From Stereocaulon alpinum (taxonomy: Eukaryota; Ascomycota; Lecanoromycetes; Lecanorales; Stereocaulaceae): 64,000 nt of DNA. The notes under the pieces are model-generated. The model worked only from the letters and a program-made list of their open reading frames with translations, ran no database searches and had not been told where the DNA came from. Of this stretch, positions 54,930 through 64,000 are shown in pieces. Location of the stretch: the NCBI GenBank assembly GCA_018257865.1, contig JAEUBA010000006.1, positions 434,001 through 498,000 of the forward strand, in the 5' to 3' direction. Position 1 is the stretch's first letter, and the number at the start of each line of letters is the position of its first letter. The position numbers and the translations under genes were made by a program.

Positions 54930-56142
54930 ATGTCCGGAGCCGAAGCTATAGCCAGCATTGCCCTTGGCTTCCTCCCCCTCTTGGTGTCAGCAGCGTAGCG
55001 TTACGAGAGATGCTTCCATCCGTTCATCCAGTACAAGAAGTTCGCGGCAGAGATTGAGGAGTTTCATGGGCTTTTTTCCATTCAGAAGAACATCTTTCGA
55101 AATCTGTGCTATCAGATCTTGGAGAACAATGCTGGCCATGGAGATGTAGGTAGAATGTTACAGGACCAAGGCCATCCGCTATGGGCCGAGCTCGAAAAAA
55201 AAGTTGCCCATCAACTGGACCGGTCTATGGACGCTTGTATTTCTGTTGTGAAACTGATTGAGAAGAAGCTTTGGGATGTTGAGGCGAAGAGTAAGAGCCT
55301 CGGAGAGATTCTGAGCAAGGGTAACCAGGTAAGGCTGCCAGCACTTTATGAGTCATGATCACATATTTTGATGTACAGTTACGCAGACACAGTCAAATTT
55401 CAAGTTCCGGAAGGGTTGGACAAGCCGACTTACGAGGAAATTGAAGCGGGCTGTCTCGCGGTCCCGGCTTCCTGAGAGCATTGATGCGCTTCGAAAACTC
55501 AATGACGACTTCCGGACGTTATGCTGTTAGATTTACGGAGCTCCTAGACCACCGATACATGCTCTCCAGAAGTATAACCGGCTGTCGAGTGGTGAAGTCG
55601 AGCAGCACCTTTATAATCCCGTCTTTGCATTGTTTTCTCGACCACTCGTGGTTTTTCACGGAGATTCGTTGGCCCAATGTCGCCACGCCCTTGCAGTGAG
55701 CAAGGCTGTCCTGAGGCTTCACATGTTGCCTTAGCTTAGAATGCGACAGGATGTTTTATTCTTCAGCCCCACAAGCACATTCGTACAGTCTTCAATCTCC
55801 GACGGCCCGTTTCCGATACGCAACAGCCTGCTATGCAGCCTCGCTGTCGTACTTATTGAGATTGTTTCTGGAAGGCACATGCCTAACCTGCATCAAGTGA
55901 AGAACTGGCGTGATGCACAACGTGCTTTCTGTTTAGCTACGACAGCCGCTGAGCTGCACAGAGGTTTTCGGATTCGAAAATTGGTTTTGAATTTGATAGC
56001 CTGCAACTTTGACGGTGGTAATGACTTGAACGTACCTTTGGTGCAACAAGGGTTTGTTGAAAATGTGATCCGCCCGTTAGAAGAGAGCGAAGAACGGGTG
56101 CAAAAGTTCATTCGGCGGACAACGGGCCGGTGTGAGAGTTGA
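54930..56142 (+). pseudogene. DUF7580-type fungal protein, pseudogene
   Basis: The ATG at 54930 opens MSGAEAIASIALGFLPLLVS, the usual hydrophobic start of this expanded fungal family, but codon 23 is TAG (54996). The same frame then continues with RYERCFHPFIQYKKFAAEIE, FHGLFSIQKNIFRNLCYQIL and DQGHPLWAELEKKVAHQLDR as in intact relatives. Later pieces are in other frames: KFRKGWTSRLTRKLKRAVSR and ALRKLNDDFRTL near 55400-55530, HALQKYNRLSSGEVEQHLYN near 55570, and the C-terminal block TSTFVQSSISDGPFPIRNSL with LCSLAVVLIEI and FRIRKLVLNLIACNFDGGND up to 56142. The central region is shortened and out of frame. Relatives are about 500-600 residues and of unknown function. The pattern indicates an old inactivated copy. 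Confidence 0.8.
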
Positions 56143-57136
56143 AAGCCATGTTGAGCAATGCCTGACTCAGCCCAATTGGGGTAAAGGTGATGCTCTTCTA
56201 CGGATTCCATGGCACAACTCAGGATGATCACTTCCTTTCAGAGCGTTAATCGGCGTTCATTTTCTAAGACCACAGCCTGTCTCTACCATTCATCTCAAGG
56301 TGTACACAGCACATGTCCCGACTTGGAATGCCTGTTGCTGGTCTGAGGGGACATTCAAGTAAGAGAGATTAGTCATGGGTCTGTTGGTCCAGCTCCGTAC
56401 GATTGAGTGGCAGACCTGCGAGAGCTTGTGATGATAGTAGGGAAGAGCTGCGCAGGAAGTTAACATCGTACACATCTGTTGTTTCCATATCGAATGTCCA
56501 GATTCCCTTTTTCGTCTATATGGTAGACCTTGCCTGAAAACAATCTGCTCTGAATCATCAAAGGCAACGTTAATCCGGAAGTTCAATGCAATGTACTCGT
56601 GGGTCGAGAAAGTCTAATGCAGTCTTTCTGTGATCAGGCATATCGGAAAGTGCCAGAACTCCGAGACGTTTCCCACTTATACTATGCGGTAAGGCTTGCG
56701 CTTGTACTCGGTGGTTTGAGCTTTTTCTCAAAGACATTCAATGTTTCTTCAAACATGCTAGCGATATGATTGGTGGATATACCCGGTTATGTACACACTA
56801 AGGAGAGACCTTCCGATTGCACAAAGTATTTTACAGCCAATCAAGGCATCACTTGCCGCAACACGTGCTGCAATTTTTGTCTGGTTGAAGGGTATAACGA
56901 GAATGTCATTTGAAATCTCATGAGTGTTCTGAGTTGCTCAAAAGGATTGTATTGACGTAGCTACTTAGCCTATGCAAAGTACAGAACTAAACTACCTCGA
57001 GCCTGTCCGTTCCTTTATTATACATGCAGACAACCGCCATACCACCATGCCGTATTCGCCAGGCCGTCAATCATTTCGGCAAAATAGTTCCCCTAGCCCA
57101 TATGAGCAGGTACTAGCCACGGTGTCGAAGGCAAGC
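56143..57136. other. Intergenic, no gene seen
   Basis: About 1 kb. A 98-codon frame at 56290-56586 on the minus strand has no recognised feature. No repeat is evident. Confidence 0.5.
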
Positions 57137-57524
57137 CTACTTGTTGGCGTAGACATCTGACTTGGTCTGTACTACTTGTTAGTAAGGTTCTCTTCAATGG
57201 ATGGAATATGGAGAAGGGTAGGTGACATACGTTGTGCTTGGACTCGTCCACCTTGTCACCCATGGCGTCCTTGGCGGCAGTAGCACGGGTGCTTAAGGAT
57301 GCATCGGTATGGCCCTTTGCGACTTCTGATGAAGGCGTTAGAATTGAAACGGGAAGTGGAGCAGATAGAGACGAGCTTACCCTTGTTGCCTTCCTTGGAG
57401 GCACCGGAGGCGGCACCCTGAATGGACTCAGAGGCCTGGTTGATGGTGTTCCTGAGGACAGGTGTTAGTGTCGGTGACAAGGCAGCAATGTGAGGCAGTG
57501 TGGGACGTACTTGATGGTGTCCAT
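57137..57524 (-). CDS. grg1: Grg1/CCG-1 glucose-repressible stress protein
   Basis: A 69-residue protein in four exons: 57524-57511, 57451-57381, 57325-57231 and 57166-57137; introns of 59, 55 and 64 bases. The sequence begins MDTIKNTINQASESIQGAAS, continues GASKEGNKEVAKGHTDASLS and TRATAAKDAMGDKVDESKHN, and ends TKSDVYANK. This matches the small hydrophilic Grg1/CCG-1 family of Neurospora and other fungi, whose transcripts are abundant under glucose starvation, stress and during conidiation; the molecular role is unclear, perhaps hydrophilin-like. Every junction keeps the repeat-like alpha-helical pattern, and a very short first exon of 14 bases is typical. It is divergently arranged to the XPRT gene. 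Confidence 0.93.
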
Positions 57525-57934
57525 TGTGGATACTTGGGTTTTGGTATGAGAAGGTGTTGGGGAATAGATATGTACTGTTTGCTGAAGGTGCTGATTGAAG
57601 ATGTGCGTGTTGTCAGGGATTGGATGTTGTAGGGAAGATGGAGAGCAGGAGGGGGTATTTATTAAGAGTAAACAGGGACCCTTGGTGGGGCGCTCTTGGC
57701 TGTTTACGTCACAGCTGTGCGTCAAATGATCGTATACCGTAAACTCTTTTGGGAAAGGTCGTGAATTTCAGCCACATTCTTTGCATTGAAGCCGCATCCA
57801 GCCGCATCAAGTTCAAGGGACCGCTTCACCGAGCCTCGGGTGGGGTCTTGGGTGAGATTGTTTTGGCAAGTACAACCGTGACAGAGGAGCCTCTAAGGGA
57901 TCTCCAGTACACAAGATCCAATCACGGTCTCAGC
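57525..57934. promoter_or_regulatory. Divergent promoter region, grg1 / xpt1
   Basis: This 410-base region lies between the starts of two divergently transcribed genes and has no credible open frame. The half next to grg1 carries pyrimidine-rich stretches on the minus strand, as expected of a strong fungal promoter and leader. Confidence 0.5.
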
Positions 57935-58765
57935 ATGGTCGAAAAGGTCTACGTCACGTACAACCAGGTACACACTTGATCCCACTCTATACCCGGCTGA
58001 GCTCCACCTGCGCTGCTACTGACCATTGGCTAACGAGGCTGCCCAGGTACACAAGCTATGTCAAGCTTCTGCAGACAAGATCCTTAATGACTTTCAACCA
58101 AACCTCATGATCGCCATTGGCGGAGGCGGTTATGTGCCTGCGCGGATACTGCGTTCTTTCCTCAAACGGCCAGACAGCCCAAACATTCCTATTCAGGCTA
58201 TCGGGCTCTCCCTATATGAAAGCCTTACAACTTCCGATCCAGTCGAAGCACCTGGTACGAAGGTTACGCGGACACAATGGCTCGACTTCTCGTCGCTAGA
58301 GATCTCGAACTTGGTCGGAAAGAACATACTGATCGTGGATGAAGTGGATGATACAAGGACGACACTTGAGTATGCGGTCAAAGAGCTGGAGAAGGATGTG
58401 CAGTCTGCAGCAAAGAGGTTGGGGCGGGGTGACGAGAAGGCCAAGTTCTGCATCTTCGTGCTACATGTAAGTTTGCTTTTGGGGCATGTTCTGAGGCATG
58501 GGGTGTGTGATTGAAAACATAAGGCTGACTAGCTGGCTCAGAACAAAGATAAACCAAAGAAGGGACATCTGCCTCAGGACATGATGAGAGAGGGAAGATA
58601 TCTGGCTGCACATACTGTCTCAGATCTTTGGATATGCTATCCTTGGGAAGCTACGTAAGTGAAAATCTGTCTTGTGCGGCTAGTGCGGAGACCTAAACTA
58701 ACCTACCAATTTCTAGTGATATCGACGAGCATGACAGACTGGCTACATCTCAAACCAAGAATTAG
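57935..58765 (+). CDS. xpt1: Xanthine phosphoribosyltransferase
   Basis: Four exons: 57935-57967, 58047-58466, 58542-58654 and 58717-58765; introns of 79, 75 and 62 bases; 204 residues. It transfers phosphoribose from PRPP to xanthine (and perhaps hypoxanthine or guanine) in purine salvage, in the cytosol. It starts MVEKVYVTYNQVHKLCQASA; the base-side loop MIAIGGGGYVPARILRSFLK and NIPIQAIGLSLYE match the yeast enzyme; the PRPP-binding motif is NILIVDEVDDTRTTLEYAV near residue 112-130. A C-terminal block WICYPWEATDIDEH is also conserved. The first exon codes for only eleven residues. The length agrees with the family (about 200-210). Confidence 0.94.
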
Positions 58766-59380
58766 AGACACAGTGGCGGAAGTTTCGTATATCATAACAG
58801 CACGCATAGACTGTTAGACAGGTTTCGTTGATTCAACATGCGGCCTTGGTAACCGCCCCGCTTAGCTCGTCAGTGGTATCGTATTTGAGCCGTCCAGATG
58901 TTCACGGGCAGATGTATGTATCGCACAGAGAAGCCTATTTCCTGAAAGTCGACAGCTTATGTCCAGCTGGTCAACGACTCTTGGCAGCACCTTCTCAGAG
59001 ACCAGCCACAGAACGGGACGGGTCACTCATGATACCAAGACTACCTATTCAGCTCTAGCTTCCTGCACATGCAGAATATCCAAATCGACGGCTTTTCGGC
59101 ATCATTGACCTCATGGACATTCACAACAACCCCCATAATCGGACTTTGCAATATCTTATCTTATCGCCGGGCACCTTATCTCTCTCCACGCCAAGCCGAT
59201 GTTCTCTGCCGTGCGAGCACGCCGACGCCGTTATATTTCAATGCTACTAAGGACTTTAGTCCCCATTATTGCTGACCCCACCAACGATGTTTCTCTTTGC
59301 GATGAGACTGAACTGCTTCCATAGATCCGTTACCAACATCCTCCGATAGCCTCTCCCTGTCTTCCATCCCGACCGCTAAG
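58766..59380. other. Intergenic, no gene seen
   Basis: The region ahead of the atg22 gene; short frames at 58828-59058 and 59069-59275 are not supported. It should include the atg22 promoter and leader. Confidence 0.5.
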
Positions 59381-61203
59381 ATGGCCTCCGCCGATCCGGG
59401 CTTCGCAATAATGCCTTTGGCAGAGGATCCTACAAAAGGTGGCATTGACGAGGAAAGTGAAGTGCTCGATGAGCAGCCTGTTGCGCCAGACCAATTCGAC
59501 CCCAAGTACGAAACTTCGAAATGGGAAATTTGGGCATATTATTCATACTACATTGGCAACAATGGCTTGACGCTGTTCAACTTTGCGCCAACAGCGTTTC
59601 AGAACCTGCTGTCGGAAGCTGCTGGTGATGCTGGAACGTTGCAATTCGCGGGTGTGAATAGAACGATCAATAGTATTGTACTGGTCAGCAATGGGATCAG
59701 CTTTGCGATTCAAATTGTGCTGTTTTTGATCATTGGCAGCTATGCTGGTAAGTAACCCCGGACTTAGGAAGATTTAGGTATATAGTTGATAACTCACAGA
59801 CTTCGGCCACTCTCGCCCCAATATCCTGATCGTCCTGTCGATTGTCGCATTTGCAATCGGCTTTGGGTGGATGGGTGTGCATACCGCGAATAAATGGCAT
59901 GTTGCTGCAGGACTATACATCGTGGGCTGTGGGTAGTTCGTGGATACATGAAGAGCTGTCAGAGGCTGATAGCTGCAGTGATTGCCTACCAAACAACCCT
60001 GACCTTCTGGACTGCGGCTTTTCCAGGACTGGCTCGAAATACACCCCAGCTGAGGGCAAAAGCAGAACAGTATACCTCCGGACACATCACGCGAGACCAA
60101 TACGACTATGCAGATACACTACAGAGGAGTCGCCTGTCCAACATTGCTTTCTACGTCCAATCGTGTGGGGAGATCGTGATCTTGGCAGTCATCGTTGGTG
60201 TCCTCTACGGCGTCAATGTCAAGGCCAGCCAGGCGAATAACAACTACGGACTGAGTGTACTCATTGCCTTCGCAACTGGTGTGTGGCTGTTATTAGCTCT
60301 ACCATGGTTCGTCCTAGAGAAGAGAAGACCTGGACAGCCGTTGCCTCCAAACATGAACATGTCAGTGTGCCCGTCCTTTTGAGGACCGTGACTGACTGTG
60401 TACGAAGCGTTATGGTGGGCTTCTGGCAACTGTACCGCGCCATTACCCACATCTGGCGTCTCAAACAGAGCCTTCTCTACCTCATCGCTTACTTCCTGCT
60501 TGGAGACTCCCTCAATACAACCGTGACCGTCATTGCCACACTGCAGAATGAAGTCGTCTCATATGACACTTTAACTTTGACATACCTCCTACTTGTGGGT
60601 ATAGCAGCGCAAGCAGTGGGGATCTACAGCTTTTGGTGGGTTCAGCAGAGGTATCAGCTGAGCACGAAGACAATGTTAAATGCTGTTATCGTTGGTATCA
60701 TCTTACTGTATGTTCAATCCTCTATACAAACAATCTCATCGTGGATATCGAAGCTAACGCAGTCGTGAACAAGTGATGGCTGGGGCATGATTGGCATATG
60801 GACCCAAAGCTTCGGCTTCCACCACGTCTGGGAGTTCTGGGTCTACCAGACCTTTTACGGCCTCTTCGTCTGCCCTTGGTATTCGTACTCGCAGATCATG
60901 ATCAGCGAGGTTACGCCGCGAGGCAAGGAGTTTTTGTTCTTCTCGCTCTTTTCCATCATTGGCAAGACTTCGTCTTTCATTGGCCCCTTGGTATCTTCCG
61001 CCATCATTGACGCGAGTCCCAACCGTAATAACAGCACGCCATTCTACTTTCTTTTTGGTTTGAGTGTGCTTAGCGCCGGTCTATTGGTTGCGTTTTTGGA
61101 TCTGAAGAAGAGTCGAGCTGAGCAGGCAGCTTTCCTGAAGGACGAGGAGCTGGTCCGAGAGAAGTTGAAATTCGAGAGCGGTGATGAGAGTTTGGGAAAT
61201 TAA
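59381..61203 (+). CDS. atg22: Autophagy-related protein 22 (vacuolar amino-acid effluxer)
   Basis: Five exons: 59381-59747, 59800-59928, 59973-60360, 60408-60707 and 60774-61203; introns of 52, 44, 47 and 66 bases; 537 residues. A major-facilitator-like membrane protein of the vacuole that exports amino acids released by autophagic breakdown. Family blocks in order: WEIWAYYSYYIGNNGLTLFN, FAPTAFQNLL, TTLTFWTAAFPGLARNTPQL, NIAFYVQSCGEIVILAVIVG, LKQSLLYLIAYFLLGDSLNT and TVTVIATLQNEVVSYDTLTL, DGWGMIGIWTQSFGFHHVWE and EVTPRGKEFLFFSLFSIIGK with TSSFIGP. About twelve membrane segments. Very short introns (44 and 47 bases) were placed by frame and homology, and the GSAV junction in exon 3 is the least certain. 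The gene looks intact. Confidence 0.93.
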
Positions 61204-62463
61204 GCTCCCCTGACTTTATGATACCTGGTTGATGATATATATACCCCAAATCTACAACAATTCTTGTTCATTGAACTTATTGCAACGCTTCCAGCGCTCG
61301 CACACTTTGTCCCAGAAGCCCAAAGCTGACAGGCTTAGTTTAAGGGCGGCCTTGATAGGTTCAATACGAAGGCCTGCTCCATCAATAAAGAACCACACCA
61401 CATCATACTTCCAGCTAATTCTACTAATACCTATCAACATCCCAACAGGAGCAAACACCATCACCAACAACAACCCTTTCGCCATATAAGGGCGATACTA
61501 ACCCACTCACTCCCCACTCCACACTCCACACAGCACACCCGTCACAGTGAATCACCAGAGCACAATAATCATTGGAAAACACCCACCCAAACACCACGTC
61601 CATCCCCAATCCCCAGGAACCACCAACTTCAGATTCCCAATCCTTTCCTGAGCACCCATCACCTCCGCGCCCCCAATTCCCTATCACCTCCCGAGGGCTC
61701 TGGACCCCCGGACTGGACTATGCCACTAGAATCTCTAAGCCAACCCGGCGCCAGATTTCTTACAGCATCGGCTCCTGATGAACCTGGACAACGTGTCGGT
61801 GTCTCTGAACCCTGAGTTCTTGGAGCGAATGGCTGATGTTAATGAGACGCGGTGGTGGCGTCGCTAGGGGAAAGTGAGGACGCTATGCCCTTGGGTGGAC
61901 GGGGCAGGGTGGGGGGGTTGAGGGGGTGGGTGGAGGGGTTGGGGAAGGGGAGGTAGGGGAGGAGATGAGGGGCAAGGGGAGGGGAGGGCGATGGGGTTGT
62001 TGATGCGGGGAGGGGTGGGTGCTTGGTTGTGTTCGGATGCTGTGGGTTGGTTTTGCGTTTGGCTCTTAAACCTCTTGTGGTGATGTTTTCGCTGAAAGGA
62101 ATGTTATTTGTTATGACTGGGTCTGAAATAGTGTGATAGAAGATCATCATCAAAGCTATCATGACACTTACCAACTTTTCCTTTGTATTTACGCTGTTTT
62201 ACCGTCTGTCTCAGTGGTGACCTTTCTAGAAGTCTTGCATTCTAGGATTCCATTCAATCGAGAGAAATGTAGTTCCGTGAAACTTCCAGCTACTTCTTGT
62301 TGTTGGCTGGCATCTCGTGAAAGTGTCAAACGTCGTAGTCCCAACAAAGCGCAAGTGAAACATAAAAGGTGCATTCCTCCACTTAAATCCCCCATCCATC
62401 TATCCCTCCCTCCCTCCATCGCCCCCAACCAGACCCACCGCACATACCCACCAAACACCCACA
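61204..62463. other. Intergenic with strongly G-rich tract
   Basis: No supported gene. From about 61890 to 62000 the plus strand is almost purely G with A and T spacers, including many runs of three to six G. A pyrimidine-rich run precedes the next gene (62360-62460). A 68-codon Pro-rich frame at 61572-61778 resembles, in composition only, the protein that follows. Confidence 0.5.
61890..62000 (+). repeat. G-run-rich segment, potential G-quadruplex
   Basis: At least ten runs of three or more G within about 110 bases on the plus strand (pattern GGGGGTGGGTGGAGGGG and similar). The reverse strand is correspondingly C-rich. Confidence 0.7.
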
Positions 62464-63129
62464 ATGGCAGAATCATCTCAAAAGCCTGCTCCCTCCAAAG
62501 ACACAGAGACATCAAGCCAGCATCCTCCTCCTTCTAAAGAAACCTCTCATACCTCTGAGCGTGAACAATCTCTACCGTCAGAGACACCAGAGACACCAAT
62601 CCAACATCCCTCTCCGAGCCAGGAGCCATCCGAACCCGATGAGCCGGAAACACCGCTGCGAAAATCTTTTCCAAACCGAGAATCACCTGGATCTGAAGAG
62701 CTTGAAGGGCTTGGTCAATCCTCCTCTCCAGAACTGCAACTTAGTCTCGAGCGTTTCGAGGGGAGGGAAGTGGTAGAGACGCCTGTGCAGCGCCGACAAA
62801 GCACCTCCCAAGTCGACAACACGAACTCCTCCGAAACACACAGGCGTTCTGTGGATCCACTCTTACGAGATCCTACAGTGTCTTCCAGCCCATACCGCCT
62901 GATCACCGCGCAGCTCACCGAACCGACTGTAGATTCTCTCGGGGCGGGCGTGGATCCCTTTGACGCGCAGATGGCGCGAGATAATGAGCGCTGGCTTGGT
63001 AGGAATCGGTTGGTGGGACTTGCGGGGCGCGTGCGCGAGCTTGAGGAGGAGATTGTGATGTTGAGGCTGGAAATTTTGATGATGTGGCAGGAAGTTAGAG
63101 GGGATCGAGAGAGAGGGAATCGTGAGTGA
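62464..63129 (+). CDS. Pro/Ser/Glu-rich protein with C-terminal coiled coil
   Basis: A single exon of 221 residues. The first 90 residues are low-complexity with an imperfect repeat based on (E)(T)P-x-(Q/L)-x-P-S (for example PETPIQHPSPSQEPSEPDEP), indicating disorder. The middle has a tract rich in Ser and Arg (RRQSTSQVDNTNSSETHRRS). The C-terminal 50 residues, GRVRELEEEIVMLRLEILMM, form a heptad-type helix likely to dimerise. No known domain is recognised. A pyrimidine-rich upstream region and a clean ATG context (ACAATGGCAG) support the start. Confidence 0.7.
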   Translation: MAESSQKPAPSKDTETSSQHPPPSKETSHTSEREQSLPSETPETPIQHPSPSQEPSEPDEPETPLRKSFPNRESPGSEELEGLGQSSSPELQLSLERFEGREVVETPVQRRQSTSQVDNTNSSETHRRSVDPLLRDPTVSSSPYRLITAQLTEPTVDSLGAGVDPFDAQMARDNERWLGRNRLVGLAGRVRELEEEIVMLRLEILMMWQEVRGDRERGNRE

Positions 63130-63594
63130 TTTGACAGAGAGACGAGATTTGGTGTGGCGTAGGGGAGTTTGTGCGGTTGGGGGTATGTGATGGAGGGTTT
63201 CCGGTGCCTTGAGCTGGATGTGGTTTGAGGTGTTCTGTTGATAGATCTTGCGGTCCAAGTTAATTTTGAATTCGTTTTGGACTCGACGGGAGGGCTACTC
63301 TTTGATTGTTGTGCGTAATCTTAGATGCGAACTCTCTTGCAACGAGAATACTTAGAGCCGAGAGCCATAGATCATTCCCGACGGTAAATCTTTGCGGTTT
63401 GAAGTCCTATACTTGCTTGGATCACACATGTCAAATTCACGTGAGGGCTCCAGCTGATACTTGCTTGCTGACACATGACTATGTTGATACAAAAGCAAAC
63501 GCGAGCATAAAACCAACAAGGTGATGTACAAAAAAGTGATACGTACCCACCATTCCCACTATCCAAAGTTCCGTCCTGCTAATCACCTTCAAAG
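63130..63594. other. Intergenic, no gene seen
   Basis: A short region with small unsupported frames between the coiled-coil gene and the partial gene at the right edge. Confidence 0.5.
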
Positions 63595-64000
63595 ATGTCT
63601 TCAAAAGCTCCGGAAAAGAATGGTGATGCTCAAGAACTCGCTGGGTCTCATCACCCGTCCCCCAAAGCGCAGCCATATGAGCTACTCGATCTCAATGGAC
63701 ATCTCCTGCGAGCCTTTTCAAGGCCAGAGCCAATACCATCTAGAGCGACGAACATACCTGGTCAGCGAGAAGGGCAAGGAACTTCCCAACGAGTTCCTCA
63801 TCGCATGACTACGCCGGAACTGGAGAGATTGACCTTTCCAGAAGATGATTTAGAGCCGGGAGACGGCTCTTATGATGCGTTGGTCTACCAAGACTCTCAC
63901 TATCGTCACAGGTCTGAGATCGTAGGCTACCGCGCTGCTGCCCGTAAGAAGCAGACCACTCCTGGAAACTTAGGCGCTGTTGGGTCAGACATCACGCGGT
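63595..64000 (+). CDS. Hypothetical protein, 5' part only
   Basis: An open frame of 135 codons beginning MSSKAPEKNGDAQELAGSHH runs off the right edge. It is polar, with segments YELLDLNGHLLRAFSRPEPI, RMTTPELERLTFPEDDLEPG and YDALVYQDSHYRHRSEIVGY, and no signal peptide or membrane segment. I do not recognise the family. Codon usage and the absence of stops across 406 bases support a real gene, but the rest of it lies outside the window. Confidence 0.6.
   Translation, partial: MSSKAPEKNGDAQELAGSHHPSPKAQPYELLDLNGHLLRAFSRPEPIPSRATNIPGQREGQGTSQRVPHRMTTPELERLTFPEDDLEPGDGSYDALVYQDSHYRHRSEIVGYRAAARKKQTTPGNLGAVGSDITR

Noticed and set aside
1..64000. CRISPR arrays, prokaryotic operons and ribosome binding sites
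   Set aside because: Spliced genes and fungal families show a eukaryotic nuclear genome; no regular spaced repeats were seen.

Overview
The window is nuclear DNA of a filamentous ascomycete. Nearly every gene I could reconstruct is split by introns of about 44 to 115 bases with GT-AG ends. Several families are ones I know mainly from filamentous fungi: HET-domain proteins, Grg1/CCG-1, DUF7580-type and STAND N-terminal proteins, and cysteine-rich MT-like repeats. A Dothideomycete (for example Pleosporales) is my best guess, but this is inference. Exon joins were worked out by hand from reading frame, splice signals and remembered family alignments, so junctions may be off by a few bases.

Left part (1-9 kb): the 5' portion of an AP-2 alpha adaptin gene runs off the left edge. 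It is followed by a small cysteine-repeat protein, a fungal STAND-type N-terminal-domain gene that looks broken (plus a shorter relic of the same domain upstream), and a secreted Ser/Thr/Pro-rich protein. Between 8.5 and 11.2 kb there is no convincing gene, but there is a near-palindromic 95-base element and a small 14-base minisatellite.

Middle (11-21 kb): five genes look like a small metabolic cluster without a polyketide, peptide or terpene backbone enzyme: an amine-oxidase-like FAD oxidoreductase, a polytopic membrane protein, a flavin-containing monooxygenase, a membrane-anchored SAM methyltransferase and a membrane-anchored cytochrome P450. I judge this the best candidate for an undescribed pathway, possibly modifying a lipid or an imported substrate.

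21-32 kb is an accessory-type stretch: an unrecognised membrane protein, an ankyrin gene whose 3' part has decayed, a small secreted protein, a HET-domain gene, and, divergent from it, an unusual fusion of a SERAC1/SesB-like alpha/beta hydrolase with a von Willebrand A domain. HET and SesB-type domains are both linked to fungal self/non-self recognition and cell death, so this pair is a second candidate system.

32-44 kb carries housekeeping-type genes: a YggS/PROSC PLP-binding protein, an EF-hand mechanosensitive channel, a cysteine-rich single-pass surface protein with a repeated cytoplasmic motif, and an MFS sugar transporter. From 43.4 to 51.4 kb there is a gene-poor tract holding coding relics with stop codons. 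Right part (51-64 kb): a membrane alpha/beta hydrolase, an HRI1-family protein, a DUF7580-type pseudogene, a Grg1/CCG-1 stress protein, xanthine phosphoribosyltransferase, Atg22, a Pro/Ser-rich coiled-coil protein, and a hypothetical gene running off the right edge.
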